Assembly (NCBI GenBank): GCA_001730015.1
Contig: MDLA01000117.1
Location: 1 to 64,000 of the forward strand
Direction of reading: 5' to 3'
DNA: 64,000 bases
DNA from: Chromatiales bacterium (ex Bugula neritina AB1)
Lineage (GTDB): Bacteria; Pseudomonadota; Gammaproteobacteria; Granulosicoccales; Granulosicoccaceae
Positions within the stretch are counted from its first letter, which is position 1. Every line of letters starts with the position of its first letter. The position numbers and the translations under genes are program-made. This document shows, one piece after another, positions 57,001 to 64,000 of the stretch. The notes beneath the pieces were generated by a model. The model was not told the DNA's origin, did not search any database, and was given only the letters and a program-made list of their open reading frames with translations.

Positions 57001-57738
57001 TTATCGGTGCGGTGCCAGCGATACCTGTATCGCTATGCGCTTACCGGGGTGCTGCGAGGTATGTGTTCGAAATTCCTGTCCGCGGTAGCGATAGGTGACG
57101 TCGTAACCTTGTAATTGTCGCTCTTTATGTGTGTGATTGGTCGTGGTGCAATGCTGGCGATGCGGTTGCCTGTGGTTGTGCTGGTAATATTGGTGATTGC
57201 GGTGTTGGTGGCGATTACGGTATTGGTGATTCCGCCGGTATCGATTGTGGCTGGAATGGCTGTTGTGATTCGCGTGGTGTCGATTTCGCGAGCTTGCGTT
57301 GTAGTGTGTATTGTTAGCGGCACTGGCCAGCGTTGATCCGATAACAGCGCCGGCAATGGTTGCCCCGGTGCTGCTTCTTCCATTTACTGAACGCGATAGT
57401 TCGTTGCCTATAGCGCCGCCAATCAGTGCACCAACAAACACTGAACCATTTGAGTGCCTCTTATGGTGGTTGTGCTGGTAGCGGTTGTGCTGGTTGTTCC
57501 GGTAGTTGTGTCGGGGACGGTTTTGGTGCGGGTAGTTGCTTCGGCTATGATGGTTCGCTGTTGGCGAGTGTCTGCAAATTCGCTGTGGCTTGCGCACCGT
57601 CACGTAGTGATAGACGGGTTCGACATGAACAACCCGTGCATAGTCTGTGTAGCTTGTTGAGCCGTTTGCACTGCTTACGGTGGAAAACAGCCCCAGAGCC
57701 AAAGCGAATGATGAGAAAATGCGGTTTATCGGTTTCAT
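57001..57738 (-). CDS. glycine-zipper surface protein with His/Asn-rich flanks
   Basis: From ATG 57738 (GGAG nine bases upstream) the protein has 245 residues with a signal peptide (ending SSANG). A glycine zipper (VGALIGGAIGNEL, then GATIAGAVIGSTL, about 100-140) is flanked by very His/Asn/Arg-rich segments (about 58-97 and 150-205). The C-terminus (YDVTYRYRGQEF) matches the end domain of 17-kDa-type surface antigens. The rich His content would suit metal binding; this is inference. It lies between the signalling operon and the rhodanese, on the same strand. Confidence 0.78.
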   Translation of the reverse strand: MKPINRIFSSFALALGLFSTVSSANGSTSYTDYARVVHVEPVYHYVTVRKPQRICRHSPTANHHSRSNYPHQNRPRHNYRNNQHNRYQHNHHKRHSNGSVFVGALIGGAIGNELSRSVNGRSSTGATIAGAVIGSTLASAANNTHYNASSRNRHHANHNSHSSHNRYRRNHQYRNRHQHRNHQYYQHNHRQPHRQHCTTTNHTHKERQLQGYDVTYRYRGQEFRTHTSQHPGKRIAIQVSLAPHR

Positions 57739-57826
57739 GTTGTGGTCTCCTGCCATCATGAGCAAGTGCATAGTAGGCAGGGATCACTGAATACGCTCTG
57801 AACCGGAATCTGTTTTTATTTTTCGT

Positions 57827-58222
57827 TTATTTTTTTTCAACCTTCTCTGTAGAGCCTCCGGCTTCTTTCCAGCCCTTGAATCCCGTCTCAATATGACACA
57901 CGTTATCGAGCCCCATGGTGTGCAGCGATTGCGCGGCCAGTGCAGAGCGCCAGCCCGATGCACAATGCAAAACCATTCGATTGCCCGTTGCAAAGACAGG
58001 TTTATGGTAAGGGCTGTCGGGATCGACCCAGAATTCAAGCATGCCGCGCGGTGCATGCACCGAACCGGGGATGCGTCCTTCGCGTTGTAATTCGCGAACG
58101 TCCCGGAGATCGACGATGGTTACGTTTTCGTTGCCTTGTAGCGCAATTGCCTCTTCAGCGGTAATTGTCTCAACGACTTCGTTGGCTTCTGCGATAAGTT
58201 GCTTGATGCCCTTTTTAATCAA
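57827..58222 (-). CDS. rhodanese-like sulfurtransferase
   Basis: The protein has 131 residues, one rhodanese domain. Cys87 in HCASGWRSA is the active-site thiol, with the CH2 motif IVDLRDVRE and WKEAGG at the end. It starts with TTG, AGGAG ten bases before. Single-domain members move sulfane sulfur in the cytoplasm. A perfect 9-bp inverted repeat lies about 20 bases upstream (58241-58262). Confidence 0.9.
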   Translation of the reverse strand: MIKKGIKQLIAEANEVVETITAEEAIALQGNENVTIVDLRDVRELQREGRIPGSVHAPRGMLEFWVDPDSPYHKPVFATGNRMVLHCASGWRSALAAQSLHTMGLDNVCHIETGFKGWKEAGGSTEKVEKK

Positions 58223-58240
58223 GGTAATGATCTCCTGGCT

Positions 58241-58262
58241 ATAAATAGTTTCTACTATTTAT
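58241..58262. promoter_or_regulatory. 9-bp inverted repeat upstream of rhodanese, candidate operator
   Basis: ATAAATAGT, TTCT, ACTATTTAT is a perfect dyad of 9 + 4 + 9 bases. It lies 19 bases before the TTG start and just ahead of the ribosome site. Sulfur-related rhodanese genes are often under ArsR-type repressors with AT-rich dyads, but this site is not an identified operator. Confidence 0.35.
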
Positions 58263-58336
58263 CTAAAATATTCTATGTGCGTGCATCTAGAGAGGTGATT
58301 TCTTGCAATCGGGTGCCCGGTGAACTGAAATCTCCA

Positions 58337-59137
58337 TTAGTTCGGTGCTGTGTCGTCGACCGGGAATATCTTCGTAATAATGCCGACGCGGGTGTTGTCT
58401 ATATAGTGCAGCTGGCGGCTGCGCATTCTGCGGTCAGACTTAAACTGGAAAGAGCGGGTGCCACCTCGCGGCGTGTAGGCCAGCATTGTGTCGAAATGCA
58501 GAAAACGACCAACCCAGACCTTGATCCCGCCGTACAGTTTGGCACTGGTCGCTTCTTCCAGATTTAGTACTGGAATAGATGGTTGCGTGGCAATATCCGG
58601 AAATGTGGTGTCAGCTGGAATTGCTGAGCCGGGCTGCGGCAGAGAATTTAAAGGTGGCTGGGGTAGCAGTGGCAATTCAGCATAGCCTTTCAGAAACTCG
58701 ACTTCTTCTTCTCCTTCTTCCTCTTCTGCTTTTTCCTCTCTGCGCTCCACAAACATGGGCAATTCAGGGCCAATAGCTATTTGTATATAGGGAGCTGTTT
58801 CCTGATCGTAGTCGGGTTGCCGCCATCCGCCGTGGTAGAGCAATCGATGGTTTGCGGAATTGCTGATGGAATCGGCGTGTTCGTGCAGGCGCAATTGTGT
58901 AAGCGGTTGGATGGGGTTCTCCAGCGCATCCAGATTTTCCAGACTATACAGTTGCGGCAGGGCAACGGCGTCAGGGATCACCGGAAACAGCAGCGTGTCG
59001 CTTATCCCGACGGCGGTTTTACGGGTGTGCTCAAAAACAATAATCTCTATATCGTATTTGATTGCCCACACGGGCTTCGATGCGCAGATCAAAAGCGCGG
59101 TGAGCAGACAGCATTTCCAAAAGCGTGTTGATTTCAT
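58337..59137 (-). CDS. csiV: CsiV-like periplasmic protein
   Basis: The protein has 266 residues. A signal peptide (ending SKPVWA) precedes the family start YDIEIIVFEHTR. It contains an acidic low-complexity stretch (EEKAEEEEGEEE, about 132-143) and the closing strands KVWVGRFLHFD and RRMRSRQLHYID typical of CsiV. In the known members the protein supports peptidoglycan function, and in Pseudomonas it lies next to mfd. Here it follows mfd by five bases. Confidence 0.82.
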   Translation of the reverse strand: MKSTRFWKCCLLTALLICASKPVWAIKYDIEIIVFEHTRKTAVGISDTLLFPVIPDAVALPQLYSLENLDALENPIQPLTQLRLHEHADSISNSANHRLLYHGGWRQPDYDQETAPYIQIAIGPELPMFVERREEKAEEEEGEEEVEFLKGYAELPLLPQPPLNSLPQPGSAIPADTTFPDIATQPSIPVLNLEEATSAKLYGGIKVWVGRFLHFDTMLAYTPRGGTRSFQFKSDRRMRSRQLHYIDNTRVGIITKIFPVDDTAPN

Positions 59138-59142
59138 GTCAG

Positions 59143-62100
59143 TTATGCAGCCTCGGGCTGTTTGAATTTTCCAAGTAGCCGGTCGATGTATTCAATCCGT
59201 TGCACGGGGTCGTCGAGCGTTTGCTTGAATCTAAACGTGTTTTTACCATCAAAGGCAAACTCGGTGGGATATTTCTGAATAAGCTCGATGAGCTGTCCGG
59301 CGTCAATGTTGGGATTATCGTCGAAAACTAACCGCCCGCCAGTACTACCGGCTTCCAGTCGGGTCGCACCCAGGCGCTGGCACTGTAGCTTGAAACCGGT
59401 GGAGTGGAAGAGATTTTGCGCATGGTCCGGCAGCAGACCGAAGCGGTTGATCAGTTCCACCTTGAGTTCGTTGAGGGCGGCGTTGTCTGAGGCGTTGGAT
59501 ATCCGTTTATAGAGGATCAGCCGTGTGTGTACATCGTCGACGTAGTCTGAAGGCAGAATGGCCGGAATACCCAGATCGACTTCAGTCGATTGCGCCAGCG
59601 GCGAGTCAACATCGGGCAGGCGGCCTGATTTCAGCGCAGCCACAGCCCGTTCCAGAAGTTGCGTGTAGAGAGTGAAGCCGATTTCCTGAATTTGTCCGCT
59701 TTGCTCATCACCGAGCAGTTCTCCTGCACCGCGAATTTCCAGATCGTGCGTAGCCAGGGTAAAGCCAACGCCGAGATCCTCCAGCGACTCCAGTGCGGTG
59801 AGTCGTTTTTCTGCGTCTTTGGTCATGGATTTTCGAGGTGGTGCAATCAAATAGGCGTAGGCACGATGGTGTGATCGCCCGACGCGGCCTCGAAGCTGGT
59901 GCAGCTGGGCTAGCCCCAGTTTGTCTGCACGATTAATTATAATGGTGTTCGCTGTCGGTACATCGATACCGCTTTCAACGATTGTTGTGCACAGCAGGAT
60001 ATTAAACCGCTGATGATAGAAATCGAGCATGACGCTTTCGAGTTCGCGCTCTGGCATCTGCCCGTGGGCTACCTCTATGGTGGCGTTGGGAATTATTTCC
60101 CGCAATTGATTGGCCATGCGTTCAATTGATTTCACCTCATTGTGCAGTACATACACCTGCCCACCGCGCGAGAGTTCGCGCTGACAGGCCTCTTTAATCT
60201 GTGTATCAGACCATTCACCGACAAACGTTTTTATTGCATGGCGGTTCGGCGGCGGCGTGGCAATGATAGACAGATCACGCAGACCGGCGAGCCCCATATT
60301 CAGGGTTCGAGGAATGGGTGTTGCTGTCAGGGTGAGAATATCGACTTCAGAGCGTAGCGATTTCATGTGCTCTTTGTGGCGTACGCCGAAGCGATGCTCC
60401 TCGTCGATAATGACTAAACCGAGGTTTTTATATTTAACCCCTTTCTGCAGCAGCTTATGCGTGCCGATAACAATATCGACACCGCCTGTCTGCATAGATT
60501 TGATTACCGCATTTTGCTCTTTGGTTGAACGAAAACGGGAGAGACACTCTATTTGCACCGGCCACTCGGCAAACCGGTCAAGGAAATTTTTGTGGTGCTG
60601 GTGAGCCAGCAGGGTGGTGGGTACCAGTATCGCGACTTGCTTGCCGCCATCAATAGCAACGAAGGCAGCGCGCATTGCTACCTCGGTTTTGCCAAAACCC
60701 ACATCACCACAGACAACGCGGTCCATCGGTTGCTCTGAACGCATATCGGCGACGACATCCTCAATAGCCTGTCGCTGATCCGGAGTTTCCTCGAACGGAA
60801 AAGTCTCGGAAAATACCGGGTAGTTATTGGTTTCTTCGGTATAGGCATAGCCAATTTTTGCTGCGCGTCTGGCGTGAATTTCAAGGAGTTCTGCCGCAAC
60901 ATCGTGGGCTTTTTGCGCAGCGCGACGTTTCACCTTCTGCCATTGCTCACCACCGAGTCGGTGCAGTGGTGCCGATTCCTCCGACGCACCGGTATAGCGG
61001 CTGATCAGATGCAGCGACGACACCGGTACATAGAGTTTGTCTTCGTTTGCATAGGTGAGTGTCAGGTACTCATTGTTACTGCCACCTATATCCAGCGTTT
61101 GCAGACCGACATAGCGGCCGACACCGTGGTCTATATGTACCACTGGCGCGCCAATGGTCAGGTCGGCGAGGTTGGCGATTACCGCATCGCTGTCGCGGGT
61201 CTGGCGCCGTCCCCGACGGGTTTTCTGCAGCCGGTTGCCGGTCAGCTGGGATTCGCAAATAATAGCGATACTGGAGTCGGCAAGAATCAGCCCTTCATCC
61301 AGCGGAGCTGCACTGATGCAATAGTTGCGATCACTGGATAAAAATTCAGAAAATGTTTCAACCGTAGCTACTGGTATCTGGTTGCCGATCAGCAATTCCA
61401 TAAACGCTTCACGCCGCCCGGCGGATTCGGCGACAAATAAAACGCGCCCTTCGAATTCATCGAGGAACGACTTCAGCAAACCGAGCGGCTGCTCAAGGCG
61501 CACGGTGATCGGGTACTTTCCAGGGGCCTTGGTGCCGAAATTGTGGGTCTTGCGACCTTCCGCCAGTTCGGTATTTCCTACTTCAAACTGATCGCGCTTT
61601 TTGATGTGGGCGGTAGTTTCATCTGCCGAGAGAAACAGTTGCTCGGGTGGCAGCACAGGCCGTTCTATATCGTGTCGGCGCTGCTCGAAACGCTCGGCGG
61701 TGTCGGTCGCGAATTCTTCCATTGCACCAGAGCAATCACCATACTGGACGACATCAACGTTGTTCGAGAGGTAGTCAAAAATCGATACCATATTTTCCAT
61801 AAACAACGGCATGTAATACTCAATGCCGGACGGTACAACGCCGTTACTGATATCCCGATAGATCGGGCTGTCGCGGCTGGCATCAAAGCTCATGCGATAG
61901 TTCTGGCGAAAACGCTTTATCGCCTCGGCGTCCATCGGAAATTCACGCGCCGGCAGTAGTTCGATATTGGCAATCCGATGTTCCTTGCGCGCAATCTGAT
62001 CCGCCGGATCGAAGCTGTAGATAGACTCTATTTCGTCGTCGAAGTAATCCAGCCTGAAAGGTCGGTCACTGGCCATGGGGAATAGATCGAGCAGAGAACC

Positions 62101-62595
62101 ACGGACCGAAAACTCGCCATGTTCGTTAACTTCGCTGACATTGCGGTATCCGGCGTTGGCGAGTTTTTCGCGGAACTGGTCCAGTGGTATTTCGTCTCCC
62201 TCGTTTATGATCAGTGCGTGCTGGTTGATATATTCCGGTGGACACAGCCGCTGCATCAGGGTGGATACGGGCAGTACCAGTAGCCCCTGCTTAAGGTTGG
62301 GCAGGTGGTAGAGCGTCTTCAACCGCTGCGAGACGATATCCTGATGTGGCGAGAATAGATCATACGGTAGTGTTTCCCAATCGGGGAAACTGAAAATCGG
62401 CAGGGCCTCGTCAACAAAAAAACGCAGTGCATTCTCGAGGTGATAGGCCTCGGACATTGACGGCGTTGTTACCAGAGTCAACTTCTGATTCGACTGGGCA
62501 AGCTCGGCAATACTCAAGGCTCCGGCGGCACCGTAGAGTTGCCCCCACTGTGTTTTTTTTCGACCGGGGAGCTTAAGAGCTGATTGGTGTTGCAT
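59143..62595 (-). CDS. mfd: transcription-repair coupling factor
   Basis: The protein has 1150 residues from ATG 62595 (AGGT six bases upstream); the frame continues to 62679 without a good signal. Mfd displaces stalled RNA polymerase and recruits UvrA. Domains in order: UvrB-like N-terminal (about 20-330), RNA polymerase-interacting region (about 480-560, GVGRYVGLQTLD), helicase motifs with GDVGFGKTE (I) and DEEHRFG (II), TATPIPRTL (III) and the C-terminal TRCF part. Downstream csiV shares the transcript. An extended -10 lies at 62626-62631. Confidence 0.97.
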   Translation of the reverse strand: MQHQSALKLPGRKKTQWGQLYGAAGALSIAELAQSNQKLTLVTTPSMSEAYHLENALRFFVDEALPIFSFPDWETLPYDLFSPHQDIVSQRLKTLYHLPNLKQGLLVLPVSTLMQRLCPPEYINQHALIINEGDEIPLDQFREKLANAGYRNVSEVNEHGEFSVRGSLLDLFPMASDRPFRLDYFDDEIESIYSFDPADQIARKEHRIANIELLPAREFPMDAEAIKRFRQNYRMSFDASRDSPIYRDISNGVVPSGIEYYMPLFMENMVSIFDYLSNNVDVVQYGDCSGAMEEFATDTAERFEQRRHDIERPVLPPEQLFLSADETTAHIKKRDQFEVGNTELAEGRKTHNFGTKAPGKYPITVRLEQPLGLLKSFLDEFEGRVLFVAESAGRREAFMELLIGNQIPVATVETFSEFLSSDRNYCISAAPLDEGLILADSSIAIICESQLTGNRLQKTRRGRRQTRDSDAVIANLADLTIGAPVVHIDHGVGRYVGLQTLDIGGSNNEYLTLTYANEDKLYVPVSSLHLISRYTGASEESAPLHRLGGEQWQKVKRRAAQKAHDVAAELLEIHARRAAKIGYAYTEETNNYPVFSETFPFEETPDQRQAIEDVVADMRSEQPMDRVVCGDVGFGKTEVAMRAAFVAIDGGKQVAILVPTTLLAHQHHKNFLDRFAEWPVQIECLSRFRSTKEQNAVIKSMQTGGVDIVIGTHKLLQKGVKYKNLGLVIIDEEHRFGVRHKEHMKSLRSEVDILTLTATPIPRTLNMGLAGLRDLSIIATPPPNRHAIKTFVGEWSDTQIKEACQRELSRGGQVYVLHNEVKSIERMANQLREIIPNATIEVAHGQMPERELESVMLDFYHQRFNILLCTTIVESGIDVPTANTIIINRADKLGLAQLHQLRGRVGRSHHRAYAYLIAPPRKSMTKDAEKRLTALESLEDLGVGFTLATHDLEIRGAGELLGDEQSGQIQEIGFTLYTQLLERAVAALKSGRLPDVDSPLAQSTEVDLGIPAILPSDYVDDVHTRLILYKRISNASDNAALNELKVELINRFGLLPDHAQNLFHSTGFKLQCQRLGATRLEAGSTGGRLVFDDNPNIDAGQLIELIQKYPTEFAFDGKNTFRFKQTLDDPVQRIEYIDRLLGKFKQPEAA

Positions 62596-63170
62596 ACTGA
62601 CCTGCGGGTCTGAGCAAAACAGAAAATTATAACATAGCCAGATAGCGGGGAAGACGATACGCAAATTGATATATTGCAAAAATGTAATTAATTATCGAGC
62701 GGATTTTAATCACGGTGCAATCGGCACCGCTTGGTATTGCTGTCGAGCGCTGAAAGGATAAACGGCGGTTATAACGGCATTCGAAGCGCAGCCGTACGTC
62801 AGAAGCCCTTGGGTTTTGTGAATTTGCAAGTTTTTCCACGTTTCAGGCAGTTTTTTCTAACAGCCTATCAGGCTGTTTCGGGTATTTGCCGGTGACTGAT
62901 TTATGTTTTTGCCGGCTCGTTCCATTGGTTGATGAGTGTCGCCCGGTGCAATGTATTTGGGGTACCATATCGCGTTATGAGTACTGGTGTGTGATCCCGC
63001 GAAACTGCGGGCTGTAATCGCAATCGAACCCCCGGAAAACACCAGCCGTTGTCCGGTTGCAGGGGGATATCCGGTTTTGAAGAACAGCAGTTTCAATAGC
63101 AACTGTAGATCACCGTAAGTCCGCACGGGATAGGTCACCTGGCTGGCCAGACAAATACCTTGGATGCAAT
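62596..63170. other. 575-bp divergent intergenic region with structured leader
   Basis: The region separates mfd from the partial carboxyltransferase gene. It contains the mfd promoter, a perfect 8-bp hairpin AACAGCCT-ATC-AGGCTGTT (62859-62877) and further stem-like stretches, CCCGC/GCGGG near 62998-63012 and CCCCC/GGGGG between about 63030 and 63066. No known riboswitch is recognised and no gene is convincing. Confidence 0.4.
62626..62634 (-). promoter_or_regulatory. extended -10 promoter of mfd
   Basis: On the minus strand TGT is followed by a perfect TATAAT (62626-62631). No -35 is evident. The leader to ATG 62595 would be about 25 bases. Confidence 0.5.
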
Positions 63171-64000
63171 ATGAGTAATAAAGAATCATCGGGTGCAAAA
63201 AGCGAGTTGCTTTTATTCTCCGCAGTGGAGCAGCACGCTAAGAATTTTGCGTTGAATGGCGTTGTGCACCCGTTCGAGTGGCACAGCAACATCGAAGGCC
63301 TGATTGACGAAAGCGAAATAGAAGAAGGGCTGGCTTCACTCAAGAGTCTGTCTGTTGACGACTATATTGCCCGTGTTCTTGAACCGGCTGAGTCGGTTAA
63401 TCGCCCGAGTGCAAAAGCTGTTATTCAGCAGCTGCGAGGCAAGGTTCACAGTGAGGTAGAGCTGGGTCCGCTGTATTCGGTGGAAATAGACCTGGAATAC
63501 AGTGGAAAGTCGCGTCGGATCGGAATCATCGCGCAGAATCGCCACATCAATAACGGTGTCTGGGGGCCGGCGCATCATGTGGAGGCAAGTCGCCTTGCAC
63601 GGCACTATGAGTCTCGCTCGTTGCCGATCATCACGTTCATGGACACTCCCGGTGCTGATGCCGGTACTGAGGCTAACTCCAACAATCAGGCGCATTCGAT
63701 ATCCCGGCTAATCACCACGATGGCCAATATCAATACACCGACCCTCGGTTTGATATACGGGCTGGGTTTCTCCGGCGGCGCAATACCGCTTGCAACCACG
63801 AATCTGATTTTTGCGGTCCGCAATGCGGTATTTAATACCATCCAGCCGAAGGGGCTTGCCAATATAGCCCGGCAATACAATCTGTCGTGGCAGGAAAGCG
63901 CCAGATACGTTGGTGTGTCACCATTTGAGCTCTATTCGCGCGGTGCTGTCGATGGTGTACTCGATTGGGACCCCATGGATGAAACAGAGGGCGGAGATAT
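63171..64000 (+). CDS. carboxyltransferase/crotonase-fold protein, 3' end beyond window
   Basis: The frame opens with ATG at 63171 (MSNKESSG) and stays open to the window end, giving 276 complete codons. The segment IIAQNRHINNGVWGP, then FMDTPGADAGTEAN and LGFSGGAIPLAT are the oxyanion-hole strands of the AccA/AccD-type carboxyltransferase fold. The N-terminal 110 residues have no parallel I can name. It is not accA, which is at 22986-23945, but may be a distinct acyl-CoA carboxylase-like protein. It is preceded by a long leader. Confidence 0.75.
   Translation, partial: MSNKESSGAKSELLLFSAVEQHAKNFALNGVVHPFEWHSNIEGLIDESEIEEGLASLKSLSVDDYIARVLEPAESVNRPSAKAVIQQLRGKVHSEVELGPLYSVEIDLEYSGKSRRIGIIAQNRHINNGVWGPAHHVEASRLARHYESRSLPIITFMDTPGADAGTEANSNNQAHSISRLITTMANINTPTLGLIYGLGFSGGAIPLATTNLIFAVRNAVFNTIQPKGLANIARQYNLSWQESARYVGVSPFELYSRGAVDGVLDWDPMDETEGGD

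Noticed and set aside
62857..63198. A 113-residue minus-strand frame in front of the carboxyltransferase gene
   Set aside because: It overlaps the start of the real gene, has no ribosome site and does not look like a folded protein.

Overview
The window reads as chromosome of a free-living, probably aquatic gammaproteobacterium, and no rRNA, tRNA, CRISPR array, transposase or prophage gene was seen. The evidence is the gene order rnhB-dnaE-accA-tilS-pyrG-kdsA-eno-ftsB-ispF, the pairs mfd-csiV and nagZ-MTI phosphorylase, a PhoP/PhoQ-type pair with its small PepSY gene, and a MoxR/DUF58/BatA operon. Two secreted glycanases (GH5-like and GH12 with CBM10-like repeats) suggest a polysaccharide user. 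I cannot name the genus.

Layout. 0.2-3.4 kb: a GH5-like secreted hydrolase, then a convergent three-gene operon of an ExbB/MotA-type channel, a one-TM partner with an unusual periplasmic domain, and a small membrane protein. 3.7-9.6 kb: malate synthase G, ettA and the GH12 endoglucanase. 9.9-16.2 kb: one 6.3-kb gene for a membrane-anchored coiled-coil protein of about 2100 residues with two C-terminal helix-hairpin-helix-like domains. 16.3-18.6 kb: hsp20 with a sigma32-like promoter and a ROSE-like leader, an orphan small-RNA candidate, an SDR and a nicotinamidase. 18.8-30.3 kb: the housekeeping run rnhB to ispF, with no ispD in its usual place between ftsB and ispF.

30.6-34.6 kb: a DUF937/Ala-rich repeat protein and a GGDEF-EAL protein with degenerate GGDEF motif. 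34.7-49.3 kb: a nine-gene minus-strand operon (DUF4159, VWA, caspase-like, TPR-gluzincin, MoxR, DUF58, BatA-like, DUF4175-like, UDG-superfamily glycosylase). This is the best candidate for a little-described system: a MoxR/VWA envelope machine joined to a metalloprotease and a caspase-fold protein that appears to lack its cysteine. 49.5-54.5 kb: nagZ, MTI phosphorylase, a 173-bp near-perfect palindromic element, a thiolase and rhlE. 54.6-62.6 kb: PepSY-PhoP-PhoQ, a His/Asn-rich glycine-zipper protein, rhodanese, csiV and mfd. The window ends inside a carboxyltransferase-fold gene.

Best leads: the MoxR operon and its caspase-like member; the palindromic element at 51547-51719; the giant coiled-coil protein, which contains an indel-free 230-residue tandem duplication; the ROSE-like hsp20 leader; the orphan terminator at 17068-17097; and the ExbB operon with an atypical ExbD-like partner. 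All functional statements are from reading the sequence and family knowledge; no search was run.
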